A stretch of DNA of 64,000 bases from an uncultured Vampirovibrio sp. (GCA_910583725.1 CAJTXZ010000012.1:13283-77282); one strand, 5' to 3'; positions 9,281 through 18,150 are shown, counted from the stretch's first letter. The notes: generated from the sequence alone by a model not told the origin. Numbers and translations are program-made.

Positions 9281-9784
9281 ATGAAAATGGACAACACCCT
9301 TTTGGAAGATATTAACAAGCAAATAAATAGAGAATTTTATGCCGCCTATCTTTATTTTGCGATGGCAACATATTTTACCGAAATTAATATGGAAGGCTTT
9401 GCGAAATTAACCAAAAACCATGCAAAGGAAGAACTTGAGCATGCTAAAAAATTCTATGATTACCTTATTTTAAGGGATGAAAAAGTCACACTTTTTGCTA
9501 TTGAAGCACCTGATACAAACTGGAATAACCCGATTGATGCAATTAATGCAGCACTTGACCATGAGAAATTTGTATCAGAAAACATTCATAGGCTCTATAA
9601 AGAATCAAAAGAAAAAGGCGACTATGCGCTTGAAGTATTTATGGGCTGGTTTGTAAACGAGCAGGTTGAAGAAGAACATCTTTTCCAGTCTATGCTTGAT
9701 AAAATGAGCTACATTAAAGACTGCAGCTGTGAAATTGTTAATATCGATAGAGAACTAAAGATTGAAAACGAATACGTAGAATAA
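9281..9784 (+). CDS. ftnA: Bacterial non-haem ferritin
   Basis: A 167-residue four-helix protein. The diiron ferroxidase ligands are visible in INREFYAAYLYFAMATYF, KEELEHAKKFYDYL and NEQVEEEHLFQSML. Length and order match FtnA-type ferritins that form 24-mer iron-storage cages. The start at 9281 is chosen because GATGGAG lies just upstream; an in-frame start at 9251 would overlap the superoxide reductase gene. The gene is 1 bp after that stop codon and ends in a strong terminator. Confidence 0.92.
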   Translation: MKMDNTLLEDINKQINREFYAAYLYFAMATYFTEINMEGFAKLTKNHAKEELEHAKKFYDYLILRDEKVTLFAIEAPDTNWNNPIDAINAALDHEKFVSENIHRLYKESKEKGDYALEVFMGWFVNEQVEEEHLFQSMLDKMSYIKDCSCEIVNIDRELKIENEYVE

Positions 9785-9789
9785 TTTTA

Positions 9790-9815
9790 AAGCCCCTAGA
9801 TTTAGGGGCTTTTTA
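9790..9815 (+). terminator. Rho-independent terminator after ferritin
   Basis: AGCCCCT and AGGGGCT, 7 bp perfect with a 6-base loop, followed by TTTTTA. It ends the superoxide reductase-ferritin operon. Confidence 0.9.
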
Positions 9816-9884
9816 GTCTTTAAATATATCTAGAGAATTATATTTAGTGCAAAGATAAATAACTGCTGATTATATCTTATGCAG

Positions 9885-10211
9885 TTAGAAAAATCTGCTC
9901 AGAATATCATAAAGTATTGCAACCTTATCCTCATCATCCTTTATGAATTCTATTTTGTCATAGATAGCTTTGAGGTTTTGTTCCTTATTATTTGTGTTAT
10001 CGAAATTAAACAGCTCACGCACCTCGACACCTAATGCTTTGGCTATTTTGTCAATGTTTTTATATTGTGTGAAGAAAGAGCCTGTTTCAATATTGGATAA
10101 TGTTGAAACACTGACATCAATTTGTTCTGACAGTTTTTCTTGCGATAGCCCCTTAAGTTTTCTTAATTTTGCGACACGTTCGCCAAAAAGTACTTTTAAT
10201 TCCTTGTACAT
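9885..10211 (-). CDS. Small XRE-family transcriptional regulator
   Basis: A 108-residue protein with an N-terminal XRE helix-turn-helix (RVAKLRKLKGLSQEKLSEQI, then STLSNIETG) and a charged C-terminus. It is a paralogue of the regulators at 4303 and 26686. Its upstream DNA has two inverted repeats (separate entry). It is divergent from the candidate small RNA at 10371, so the shared 160 bp may hold sites controlling both. Confidence 0.82.
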   Translation of the reverse strand: MYKELKVLFGERVAKLRKLKGLSQEKLSEQIDVSVSTLSNIETGSFFTQYKNIDKIAKALGVEVRELFNFDNTNNKEQNLKAIYDKIEFIKDDEDKVAILYDILSRFF

Positions 10212-10252
10212 AGCATCATTATTCTTCTGTATATTTATTTATAATATCTTTT

Positions 10253-10310
10253 AACTTAAATGAAATTAACAGAGTTAAGTTTATATATACACGCAACTAA
10301 GTTTGTATAT
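10253..10310. promoter_or_regulatory. Two inverted repeats upstream of XRE regulator gene
   Basis: AACTTAA (10253-10259) with TTAAGTT (10275-10281), and ATATACA (10285-10291) with TGTATAT (10304-10310), are both perfect 7-bp dyads. They lie 42-100 bp upstream of the regulator start at 10211, the position expected for autoregulatory operators. Confidence 0.4.
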
Positions 10311-10336
10311 TTTTGTAAAAAAATAAATTGAATTTA

Positions 10337-10364
10337 TTGTTAATATAAATAAAGCTGCTATAAT
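10337..10364 (+). promoter_or_regulatory. Sigma70-type promoter of candidate small RNA
   Basis: TTGTTA (10337-10342) and TATAAT (10359-10364) separated by 16 bp. The predicted start is near 10371, and no open reading frame follows before the terminator. Confidence 0.6.
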
Positions 10365-10370
10365 AAAAAT

Positions 10371-10499
10371 ATAGAGGGGTTGAAAAAACAGTTTTCACCC
10401 TTTTTGACCTTAAAACGGCATGTATTTTTATACATGCCGTTCTCTTATAACCAGACATTATAAGACAACATTATCCCACAGAAACTGTGGGATTTTTTT
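10371..10499 (+). ncRNA. Candidate small non-coding RNA, about 130 nt
   Basis: A good promoter is followed by three possible hairpins and a strong terminator, without a credible coding frame. Hairpin 1 is imperfect (GGGGTTGAAAA with GTTTTCACCC, about 10376-10403). Hairpin 2 is a perfect 11-bp stem (AACGGCATGTA / TACATGCCGTT, 10414-10441). Hairpin 3 is the terminator (TCCCACAG-AAA-CTGTGGGA, 10474-10492, then seven T). I cannot match it to a known RNA family. It could instead be a leader with premature termination, but no gene on the + strand follows. Confidence 0.5.
10474..10498 (+). terminator. Strong rho-independent terminator
   Basis: An 8-bp perfect stem TCCCACAG / CTGTGGGA with an AAA loop, followed by TTTTTTT. 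It is convergent to higA and is the likely 3' end of the candidate small RNA. Confidence 0.85.
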
Positions 10500-10543
10500 A
10501 TAATAAACACCTTAAAACGCCTTAAATAGAGATATATCGTTAA

Positions 10544-10828
10544 TCATAATGCTATAACCTCAACATCATCAAGGTTTACACGTTGCCTTGCCTGCCAAAG
10601 ATCATGCTGCGTCTGCATATCAAGCCAAAATTGAGCAGAAACCTTAAAGGCTTTTTCAAGCTTGAGCGCCATTTCAGCAGTAACTCCGTTTTTACAGTTC
10701 ACAAGTTCAGACGCTGTTGTTCTTGAAACGCCGATTTTTAGTGCAAAAGCTGAAACGGATAAATTATAATCAGGCAGGTAAACTTCTTTTATCATTTTGC
10801 CTGGATGGCAAGGATTGTACATTTCCAT
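10544..10828 (-). CDS. higA: HigA-family antitoxin, XRE type
   Basis: A 94-residue HigA/VapI-type antitoxin. It begins MEMYNPCHPGKMIKEVYLPD, the family hallmark, and has a helix-turn-helix (LSVSAFALKIGVSRTTASELVN) and the common C-terminal FWLDMQTQHDLWQARQR. It neutralises the HigB ribosome-dependent mRNA endonuclease and normally represses the operon. It lies 25 bp downstream of higB, the toxin-first order typical of hig loci. Confidence 0.9.
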   Translation of the reverse strand: MEMYNPCHPGKMIKEVYLPDYNLSVSAFALKIGVSRTTASELVNCKNGVTAEMALKLEKAFKVSAQFWLDMQTQHDLWQARQRVNLDDVEVIAL

Positions 10829-10853
10829 AATTATTTCCTTTCTGCTTTACACT

Positions 10854-11167
10854 TCAATATTGCTTCATTGGATTAATGATTAAGCTAGTGATGTCCTGAT
10901 AGTCAACAATATATACACTTGCTGTATCTTTGTCGAACTTAAAAGTTACGCGCCAGTTGGCTTGAACTGTTACAGACCAATAATTCTTTAAATTACCCTT
11001 CAAAGGATGCAAGCCAAACGTCGGGGCTCCAAGAGGTTCAAGGCTTTTCATAATATTGAGAGTAGTTAAAATAATCTGCAATTTTCCCGCATGCTTTGCT
11101 TGTATCCCTTTTGTGGAGCCGGTTTTGAAAAATTCTTCTAAGCCTTTGTGCTTAAACGATTTTTCAT
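10854..11167 (-). pseudogene. higB: HigB-family toxin, N-terminal 1-base frameshift
   Basis: Translation from a TTG at 11081 gives only 75 residues (GLHPLKGNLKNYWSVTVQAN, WRVTFKFDKD: the RelE/HigB core). Reading further upstream in the same frame gives SFKHKGLEEFFKTGSTKGIQ, which is the proper HigB N-terminus, so the real start must be upstream. The only nearby ATG (11165-11167) is one base out of frame. It is followed by a run of five A, and one more A would restore MKKSFKHKGLEEFF. Thus the toxin is either inactivated by a 1-base deletion or the run was miscalled. The rest of the protein is intact. Confidence 0.75.
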
Positions 11168-11173
11168 ATCTAT

Positions 11174-11203
11174 ATTATAAACTGTAAACCATTGGTTGCC
11201 AAT
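11174..11203 (-). promoter_or_regulatory. higBA promoter with overlapping operator-like dyad
   Basis: On the minus strand TTGGCA (11197-11202) and TATAAT (11174-11179) are 17 bp apart, predicting a start near 11167, exactly at the upstream ATG of higB (a leaderless message). ATTGG-TTG-CCAAT (11191-11203) is a perfect dyad over the -35 box and could bind HigA. Confidence 0.55.
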
Positions 11204-11405
11204 ATTGAAATCATATTAAAACCTGCAAATATTTATTAACCAAAATTTTATGCATTCTCTATGTGCTGCTCTAGCCTTGCTATGCCTTATTCTATTTTAA
11301 ACTGTCCTATGCCTGCGCTGCTTCCGCTTGTCTTGCTAGTAAAATAACCAAGACTTTTGTATTGTTTAACTTTGAAGACCTCAAATTTTATCAAAATGTG
11401 AAAAC

Positions 11406-12044
11406 TTATAAAACCTTCATACAATATTTTTCAATAGAGCACTCGGAACATTTTGGCTTTGTAGGTTTGCAGATGTTTTGCCCATGGGTTACAAGAAGTG
11501 TATTAAAATCTATCCAATATTTTTTTGGAAGTTTTTTTCTGAGTGCAAATTCAGTCTCCTCGGGGTTTTTGGTTTTAACATATCCAAGCCTGTTTGAAAT
11601 CCTGTGCACGTGTACATCTACGCAAATTGCAGGTTTATTAAATCCTTTTGTTAAAACAAGATTTGCCGTTTTTCTGCCAACGCCCTTAAATTTTATTAAT
11701 TCTTCAATCTCATCCGGCACCTTAGAATCATATTTTTCAACCAATTCTTTTGAAAGCTGAATAATTTGTTTTGCCTTATTTTCATAAAAACCCACAGGAT
11801 AAATTGCCTTTGAAAGCACATCAACATTAAGTGCTGCAATTTCTTTGGGCGTCCTTCCAAGCTCAAGCATTCTCATAGAGCAGGGATATGTTGTCTTGTC
11901 ATTGGTTCTAAGGCTTAATATACAGCAAATTAAAACAAGATAGGGGTCATTTACCCCTTCCATAAATTTTACAAACTCTGTCTGAACTACTCTGTTTGTC
12001 GAATTGTCTTTTTTTAAACTTTCAACTATCTTATCTATATTCAT
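11406..12044 (-). CDS. nth: Endonuclease III (DNA glycosylase / AP lyase)
   Basis: A 212-residue protein of usual Nth length. The helix-hairpin-helix KGVGRKTANLVL carries the catalytic Lys and the following VDVHVHR the catalytic Asp. The C-terminus has the 4Fe-4S ligands in the exact spacing C-x6-C-x2-C-x5-C (CKPTKPKCSECSIEKYC). It removes oxidised pyrimidines and cleaves the resulting abasic site in base excision repair. The 325 bp between it and higBA contain no gene, only C/T-rich sequence. Confidence 0.95.
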   Translation of the reverse strand: MNIDKIVESLKKDNSTNRVVQTEFVKFMEGVNDPYLVLICCILSLRTNDKTTYPCSMRMLELGRTPKEIAALNVDVLSKAIYPVGFYENKAKQIIQLSKELVEKYDSKVPDEIEELIKFKGVGRKTANLVLTKGFNKPAICVDVHVHRISNRLGYVKTKNPEETEFALRKKLPKKYWIDFNTLLVTHGQNICKPTKPKCSECSIEKYCMKVL

Positions 12045-12106
12045 ACACTGTTTTTAAGCGCCGTAATACTGTTTTTGGCCGGTCATATATTTAATATAAT
12101 AATTCT

Positions 12107-12135
12107 TTGACATACAATAATGTCATGATTATAAT
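12107..12135 (+). promoter_or_regulatory. Consensus promoter of trxA with internal dyad
   Basis: TTGACA (12107-12112) and TATAAT (12130-12135) with a 17-bp spacer are both perfect consensus. TGACAT-acaata-ATGTCA (12108-12125) is a perfect inverted repeat inside the promoter, suggesting a repressor site that keeps this very strong promoter in check. Confidence 0.75.
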
Positions 12136-12163
12136 ACAAAATGAGAAATAAAGGAGATTTTTA

Positions 12164-12490
12164 ATGAGTAATGCTGTTGATATAACGGATGCTACATTTG
12201 AAAATGAAGTTTTAAAGAATGATTCAATCACAGTGGTTGATTTTTGGGCACCCTGGTGCGGCCCCTGCAGGAAAATGGGTCCTGTTTTAGATGAAATCGC
12301 AGGCGATTTTGCAGGCAAAATTAAAGTTGCAAAGATAAACACTGATGAAAACCTAAAAACCGCAAAAGAATACCAGATTTCAGGTCTTCCAAGTATTGTA
12401 ATCTTTAAAAATGGCGAAGCAAAAGAAACCCTGGTAGGCTTAATGCCAAAATCCGCCATAGTTCAAAACATTGAAAAGCATTTGGTGTAA
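12164..12490 (+). CDS. trxA: Thioredoxin
   Basis: A 108-residue classical thioredoxin. It shows the active site WAPWCGPCRKMGP (Cys32/Cys35 by position), the buried Asp in VVDFWAPWC, and the cis-Pro loop SGLPSIVIFKNG. It is the general cytoplasmic disulfide reductant. A perfect consensus promoter 29 bp upstream and an AAGGAGA ribosome-binding site point to high expression. It is monocistronic, with its own terminator. Confidence 0.97.
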   Translation: MSNAVDITDATFENEVLKNDSITVVDFWAPWCGPCRKMGPVLDEIAGDFAGKIKVAKINTDENLKTAKEYQISGLPSIVIFKNGEAKETLVGLMPKSAIVQNIEKHLV

Positions 12491-12506
12491 AATATTTTTT
12501 GCAAAT

Positions 12507-12541
12507 AAAAAGAGGACTGGACAAGCTTTAGGCCTCTTTTT
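12507..12541 (+). terminator. Rho-independent terminator after trxA
   Basis: AAAAAGAGG and CCTCTTTTT arms (9 bp) with a partly paired 17-base interior. The T-rich tail makes it usable on both strands, so it can also end the convergent 12560-15171 operon. Confidence 0.75.
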
Positions 12542-12559
12542 ATTTATCATTTCTTTTTA

Positions 12560-12955
12560 TTAATTTTTTGGCACAGCAGATGTTTTGCGGTATTTGTATT
12601 CATTTATACTGGAATATTCTCTCCATCCGGGGCTTGTAAAAGTGACCATTGCAGTGTCCTTATCCAAGGTGATTGTGCCGTTCAGTTTTTTGCCGTTTGG
12701 TGCCGTTGTTGAAAAAACAAGCCTGCCATTTTTTAACTTTCCAATGCCATCATCAAGGAAGACAAGTCTAAAAATGCCAATTTGAATTTTATACAAACCA
12801 TCCTGCCTCTTTTGAATTTCAAGGCTTGTCTCATTCATATCAAAGTCATTATAAATCCCTGTGTACATATCAGGCATTGAATTATTTACCTGTGCGCATA
12901 CAAATACAGGCAAAGCCAAAGTTATACATAATAATATTGAATATAATATTCTCAT
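12560..12955 (-). CDS. Secreted hypothetical protein, 131 aa
   Basis: The N-terminus MRILYSILLCITLALPVFVCAQ is a Sec signal peptide with likely cleavage after VCA, so the mature protein of about 110 residues is periplasmic or exported. The rest is rich in beta-type alternation (GIFRLVFLDDGIGKLKNGR, GTITLDKDTAMVTFTS). The start ATG overlaps the stop of the upstream phosphohexomutase gene, so they share a transcript. No family is recognised. Confidence 0.7.
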   Translation of the reverse strand: MRILYSILLCITLALPVFVCAQVNNSMPDMYTGIYNDFDMNETSLEIQKRQDGLYKIQIGIFRLVFLDDGIGKLKNGRLVFSTTAPNGKKLNGTITLDKDTAMVTFTSPGWREYSSINEYKYRKTSAVPKN

Positions 12956-15171
12956 CTTAAAAACCCATAATCAGGCACCTTAAATTCTCTTGTGTCAATG
13001 CCGTTGTTTGCATAAGAATCATAAAGTTTCAAAGATTTTTCTTTTGATGAATTCACAAAATCTTTATCCATATATTTTTTGTATGTATTATTTAAATCTC
13101 CTGAATAGTTGCCCAAAGTTTTAGACCATACAGCAAGAAGTTCTTTATCAGAACCCCCTGCATATGCTTTTGTTTTTGCGTCTGTTCCAGATGGCCTTAT
13201 TTCAATAAATTTATCATCAAAATCAAGATATGTGCCATCCCCTGCAAATTTTACGGCTAAAAGGTTTGAAAAATCAAGCGCAGGGAAGGTTTCAGCCAAA
13301 ATTTCTTTTGCATTTTGAAGTGTAATTTTACCTTCTTCAAGAGCTATCGCAATAGCAAGATAGAATAAATCATTCTTTGTCCTCAAAGCCTCGCCTGAAA
13401 GCTTTGCAGCCTTTAGTTTTTCAATATCGGGCTCTGATTCATTGTAATATGATATATCATCCCTCACATCAAATCTGGCCTTGATTTTATTCTCATCATA
13501 AACATTCACAAGGTGTTTCCACAGTGGAATATTTAGGCTTGCAATAAGCCCGGACGCTGCTATAATAGCCTCTGTTGCGCTCTTTTCCCTCATTGCAAGA
13601 GCACACCTGCCATTGATGGATTTAATTATACCATTGGAGCCTATTATCATTCCGCCGGATTCTTCTCCGCCAAATATCATCCTGGGGCCGCCCGAAACAG
13701 CACTGCCAAGTTCAATCTTGTTTTTAAATATATCTTCAACAACGATATTATCGACACCCTTTTCAAGCTGGAATTCTATTTTTTTAATGGTATTTGCTAT
13801 CTCCTTAAACCCTACAGGCGTGTTAATTATCTTAATACCGTTATTCTTCGCCCACTCATCCCAGCTTTTAGAGCTTGCTGTTGTCTTAACTATAAACCTT
13901 GCGTGTTTGTCAAATTCACCTGCCTCTTTAAGCTGTTTTGCCCAGAAATCCATTATCATTAAAAACGCCTGGTTTGCGCTGAATATACAAAGAATTCTGT
14001 CATCATCAAGTTCTGCAATATCAACTCCTACCTTAATTACAGCCTCTTTATTAGCCTTATCTTCAACCTGCACAACGCTTAATCTGTCATGGTCAGGGTC
14101 CGTTACAAGACAAACTGTGCCAATCGGGTAATTTGCAAGCTTTTTGTCATAATGAAGTGAATCTATCACAGGAAAATAAGGTTTCCCCTCCTTATCCTTC
14201 GCTACAACCGTAATATCAAGCGACCAGTCATAAAATGCGCCGTTTTTAATATCCTTTCCGATAGAATGGAAAAATGGGTCTTCTTCTGTGTTTAGCCAGT
14301 CATAGGTATTTGAAATATTAAGTTTTGTTAATATTTTTGATAATGTATTATATGCAGCCCCGCCAACCGCATCAATCACAATCTTTTTGTCAAAATTTCT
14401 TATCTTATTTAAAATTCTGTCATTTGCAACGTTTGACCTTAGATATTCAACGTATAAATCAATGCCGTTATTTAGCCTCTCCATCGCCTTTTCATCAATC
14501 AAAGCATCATCTGATGCTGAAAATTCAATCTTGTATTCACCCTCTTTTTCGGCCGTGTCTAAAATTTTTTCAATCTTATTCACAAATTCAAGACTTTCAT
14601 TTGGCAAAAACTGCGACCCCTGGTTATTAAGGTCTTTTGTTGCATTCTTAACACTTATTCCATGAGAGCTTGTAATGTATTCTGCCCCAACCAAATCAAG
14701 CTTAAACGCTAAAAATGAAGCAAGCCATATAGGAATAGTCTGTCTTTTAGTGGGCACAAGTGTTTTAATGCCAAGCGCCGCTTGAATTCTTGCTATTATA
14801 TCAAGATATGTTTTACTGTTGTATCGAACTTCGCACCCTGCAAGCTTTACAAGCTCTTTATCAGGATGCTTTTCTTTTAAAACAAGCGCCTTTGCAAGCG
14901 TTGCAAGAGTAATTCCTATAGTATTAATCGGAAACCTTGTGTCATGCGGATATATTATGTTTTGAGGCCCCCTTATTCCTGCCGTTGAAACAAGTGCCTC
15001 CTTTTTATATCCCTCAAACCACTTCCATAAATCAAGCTTATGAACTAAATCCTTTGTCAGCCTGAATGCAAACTTGTCTTTATTTGTATAATCAAAAACT
15101 TTATCATTCTTCACAAATTCGGGCGTATTCTTTTCAACACCTTCATATAAAAGCTTCTCTAAATTTTCCAT
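12952..15171 (-). CDS. Alpha-D-phosphohexomutase (phosphoglucomutase-like), 739 aa
   Basis: All four superfamily signatures are present in order. They are the phosphoserine loop ITSSHGISVKNA (about residues 179-190), the Mg loop TDPDHDRLSV (about 350), the sugar-specificity loop GGEESGG (about 500) and the phosphate-binding loop RPSGTDAKTKAY near the C-terminus. At 739 residues it is well above the usual 450-580, with extra segments between domains. It interconverts hexose 1- and 6-phosphates; glucose versus mannose specificity is not resolved. The ATG at 15171 has AAGGAAAAA upstream and is preferred over a TTG one codon earlier. Confidence 0.85.
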   Translation of the reverse strand: MENLEKLLYEGVEKNTPEFVKNDKVFDYTNKDKFAFRLTKDLVHKLDLWKWFEGYKKEALVSTAGIRGPQNIIYPHDTRFPINTIGITLATLAKALVLKEKHPDKELVKLAGCEVRYNSKTYLDIIARIQAALGIKTLVPTKRQTIPIWLASFLAFKLDLVGAEYITSSHGISVKNATKDLNNQGSQFLPNESLEFVNKIEKILDTAEKEGEYKIEFSASDDALIDEKAMERLNNGIDLYVEYLRSNVANDRILNKIRNFDKKIVIDAVGGAAYNTLSKILTKLNISNTYDWLNTEEDPFFHSIGKDIKNGAFYDWSLDITVVAKDKEGKPYFPVIDSLHYDKKLANYPIGTVCLVTDPDHDRLSVVQVEDKANKEAVIKVGVDIAELDDDRILCIFSANQAFLMIMDFWAKQLKEAGEFDKHARFIVKTTASSKSWDEWAKNNGIKIINTPVGFKEIANTIKKIEFQLEKGVDNIVVEDIFKNKIELGSAVSGGPRMIFGGEESGGMIIGSNGIIKSINGRCALAMREKSATEAIIAASGLIASLNIPLWKHLVNVYDENKIKARFDVRDDISYYNESEPDIEKLKAAKLSGEALRTKNDLFYLAIAIALEEGKITLQNAKEILAETFPALDFSNLLAVKFAGDGTYLDFDDKFIEIRPSGTDAKTKAYAGGSDKELLAVWSKTLGNYSGDLNNTYKKYMDKDFVNSSKEKSLKLYDSYANNGIDTREFKVPDYGFLR

Positions 15172-15333
15172 CAAAATTTTTCCTTCAATATGTAATTTTA
15201 AAAGTATTTTATCATAAAGAAAATATTTGTTTTACTTTTGCCTTAAAAGACGGCCTAGAAAGGTATTTTTAATTTAAAGAAGCAGCTGGTCTGCTAAATA
15301 TGTATTCGACTTTTGCTGTGCAATTGATAAGAC

Positions 15334-18150
15334 TTATTTCTTATCCTCGGCCTTCTCGCTCAACATCTTTTTGCCGGTTATTTTTGCCATAAGCCTGTAA
15401 TAAGCCCCCACTGGGCCTTTCTTTTCCATATGTTTCCTTTCATACTCGTCAATCGCCTCCCTTGATTTCATTTTGCGCAAAGGAACACCAATTGAAGCCC
15501 TGACGCAGCTTTCATTAGTAACCTCTGTTGCAGCAGCAACAAGGGTTGCTCCTGCAAGGCTTCCAAGATAAGCTTTTTCAAATGTATGGTTAAATAAATT
15601 CATAAAGAACTGGTTTAATACAAAGTTTGAAACCTTATGCGCTGTGCGCTCTTTGGTCACTTCAGCAGCCTTTTGCGTATTCTCACCGTTTGATTGTATC
15701 AAAACTTCATTTCTAAAGTCATTAATGAAGAAATAGCTTGTAATAAGGGTTACAAATGTTCTTGAAACAGAAGCCAGAGAACTTTGCGGATAGCTTGGTG
15801 TCGTATCTGTATTTAAAACCTTTGTATTAACATCATTTATTAAATAATCAGAGAATTTTTCTTTGCTTATTTTTCCGTTTTTATACTTTTGGAACATAAC
15901 CGAACAATCTCTGTATAATTCTCCTAAATCAGGCACTTCATATGCACTTTTTGCCTTTTCTTCCTTACCCACTAAAAGTGGTTTTATTGGTTTGGATGGC
16001 AGCTTTATCAGGTTTTTAAGTGCATTAAAAGGATAAGTTATAGCATCAATTAAAACCTTCCTTCTTCTGTTCTTTATGTGGCCGAAATTAAATACAGCCT
16101 CCTGCATTGTATAATATTCATCCCCGGTGTCGCTTTTTGCGTTGTTTAACTCCAGTTTAAAATCAATTGTGTTGAACCTTTGCCTGATTTCGCCATCAAG
16201 GTTTTTATTTATTGCATAATTGATTTCATTATCAATATCATCTGTCCTATTGAAGCCTTCCATGTTATCAAGATATTTGCCAATGCTTTCTTTGGCACTT
16301 CTTTGATATGCATTGTTAAATATCTCATTATTTTTATCAATATGAATAACGCCGTCTTTAGCTGATTTTAAGAGCTCTTCCGCTTCGCTTTTTGTGAATC
16401 TGACATTTATTATTCTTTCATAGGCATCTTTTATAGAGTCCATTCTGCTGTCATTAAAGCCCTCAAGGAATTTTCTTAAGTCCTTTTCATCCACAATCAA
16501 ATTCTTCTTCGTAAGTTTTTTGTATCCGGCAATAACGCTGTCATTGAATTTTACAACAGCATTATTAAAACTGCCCTTTCTTTTCATCAGTAAATAATAG
16601 CCTATATCAAAAGCAAGTGCCGCAAGTGCTGCAATACCCACCCTCTTTAAAGTAACAGGATTCTTATCCTTTTTATTATCAATAGCGCTCTCTTGTGCTT
16701 TATTTGTTATATTTTTGCTATTTGCTGCAGATTCTGCACTGTGTTTAATGGCCATCTGAATTCCAAATGATGGTTTAAAGGGCTTAAATACTTTTTTACT
16801 TTCATCGTTCAAAAACGCTTCACTCAAGGAATTCCCGGTCTGTCCTAAAATATTACCAACGTTTTCTTGAATATCTGAAATTCCTGCCTGATTGAGTGCC
16901 AAAAAGGCTTGCTGCTGCGATATTTGACCGGTTTGTTTAAAAGCGGGCAATGTACCTCCTGCAATTTTTGTACCGCCCTGCAAAATCTGTCCTCCGGCAT
17001 TTTGCGCATTAGCCTTACTATCCCCTTGCCCTTGCACTGCGCTGTTTGCCGCTCCATCTTTTGTTGTACTGTTTAAAACTTCTTCTTTGCCTTTTTTAAA
17101 ACGTGCAAATAATCCGTTTTTTCTTCTTTTTGCGCGTTTTTCATTATATTTCTTTGCGCCCTCCGGGCTTAATGGCGTAAGCGGCGTGCCTGTTATCACC
17201 CTTGTTATAACCTCTGCAAATAAAGCAGAGCCTGCCAGTGCAGCACAAGCAAAGCTTTTACTTTTATTAATATAGCTTGAAAATGCTCCAAGTATAGAAT
17301 AGGACATAAGTGCATTGATTCCTATCCTTGCAAGTTCCCTGTTTCTGCGTTTCTTTTCTGCTTTTTTGGCTTCTTCCTTATTATTCTTTTCATACATTAC
17401 AAGGTTATAAAAATCCATTCCCGCAGCAACTGATGAAACTGCGCCCGTTGCAAGCCTGTTTGACGCCCTTTCATCCTTTGTATTATAATTCCCCACAGGC
17501 TTTCCCGCCGGAATGTTTAAAATTTTACTTCTTAATTTATATGGTTCATCCTTGTATTCTGCAAAGCCTTTAATCTTGTAAAATAGCTCCATTGCCTGCT
17601 TTTCGGTGCTTCTTTTTTGAAGAACCCCAAGGTTTGATAAGCCTTTAACAACACCTGTATCCTTTATAAAAGGAATTTTTTCTAACCCCTTGACACACGC
17701 ACCCAATATATCTACGGGAAGCTTTGCAACATCCGATAAACCCCTTAAAATCTTCCCTGTGAGGTTTTTTTCATGGATTGTGAGTGTGTCATTATTAACC
17801 TCTATAAATTTTGAGGCTTCTTCCCCTTTAATTTTTTGAAAATCTTCTATAAAGCCCCTGACAAAGCCTTTCCCTATATAACCATCCAGCTGCTGTTCAA
17901 AGCTTTTAAAATTTTTAATTACAATATCCTGATTTGCACTTTTTCTAAACGCACTCCCTGCTAAAGACCCAACAGAAGAAGCAATGCCGCCTGTATTTAA
18001 CCCCTGAAAGCTGATAGATTTATCCAAAATCCGGTTAAAATTGTTTCCGGACACCTTGGACATATATAAGGAAGAGCCCGCTTTAGAGTCTTTCGCGCTT
18101 CGAAAGGCACTCTTCTGCCTGCAATCGTTATCTATCAAACCTAATTTCAT
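15334..18150 (-). CDS. Very large hypothetical membrane-associated protein, 938 aa
   Basis: The ATG at 18150 is preceded by AGGGGA and is preferred over a start at 18207. The N-terminal region contains RILDKSISFQGL; short SFQG/SFKG motifs near the N-terminus are, to my knowledge, common in uncharacterised Gastranaerophilales proteins. Hydrophobic segments lie near residues 273-313 (two), 499-520, 789-812 and 858-877, and between them is charged, Gln/Asn-rich sequence around residues 370-450. No catalytic motif is seen. It is transcribed away from the kinase operon at 18298. A structural or envelope role is possible but unsupported. Confidence 0.75.
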   Translation of the reverse strand: MKLGLIDNDCRQKSAFRSAKDSKAGSSLYMSKVSGNNFNRILDKSISFQGLNTGGIASSVGSLAGSAFRKSANQDIVIKNFKSFEQQLDGYIGKGFVRGFIEDFQKIKGEEASKFIEVNNDTLTIHEKNLTGKILRGLSDVAKLPVDILGACVKGLEKIPFIKDTGVVKGLSNLGVLQKRSTEKQAMELFYKIKGFAEYKDEPYKLRSKILNIPAGKPVGNYNTKDERASNRLATGAVSSVAAGMDFYNLVMYEKNNKEEAKKAEKKRRNRELARIGINALMSYSILGAFSSYINKSKSFACAALAGSALFAEVITRVITGTPLTPLSPEGAKKYNEKRAKRRKNGLFARFKKGKEEVLNSTTKDGAANSAVQGQGDSKANAQNAGGQILQGGTKIAGGTLPAFKQTGQISQQQAFLALNQAGISDIQENVGNILGQTGNSLSEAFLNDESKKVFKPFKPSFGIQMAIKHSAESAANSKNITNKAQESAIDNKKDKNPVTLKRVGIAALAALAFDIGYYLLMKRKGSFNNAVVKFNDSVIAGYKKLTKKNLIVDEKDLRKFLEGFNDSRMDSIKDAYERIINVRFTKSEAEELLKSAKDGVIHIDKNNEIFNNAYQRSAKESIGKYLDNMEGFNRTDDIDNEINYAINKNLDGEIRQRFNTIDFKLELNNAKSDTGDEYYTMQEAVFNFGHIKNRRRKVLIDAITYPFNALKNLIKLPSKPIKPLLVGKEEKAKSAYEVPDLGELYRDCSVMFQKYKNGKISKEKFSDYLINDVNTKVLNTDTTPSYPQSSLASVSRTFVTLITSYFFINDFRNEVLIQSNGENTQKAAEVTKERTAHKVSNFVLNQFFMNLFNHTFEKAYLGSLAGATLVAAATEVTNESCVRASIGVPLRKMKSREAIDEYERKHMEKKGPVGAYYRLMAKITGKKMLSEKAEDKK

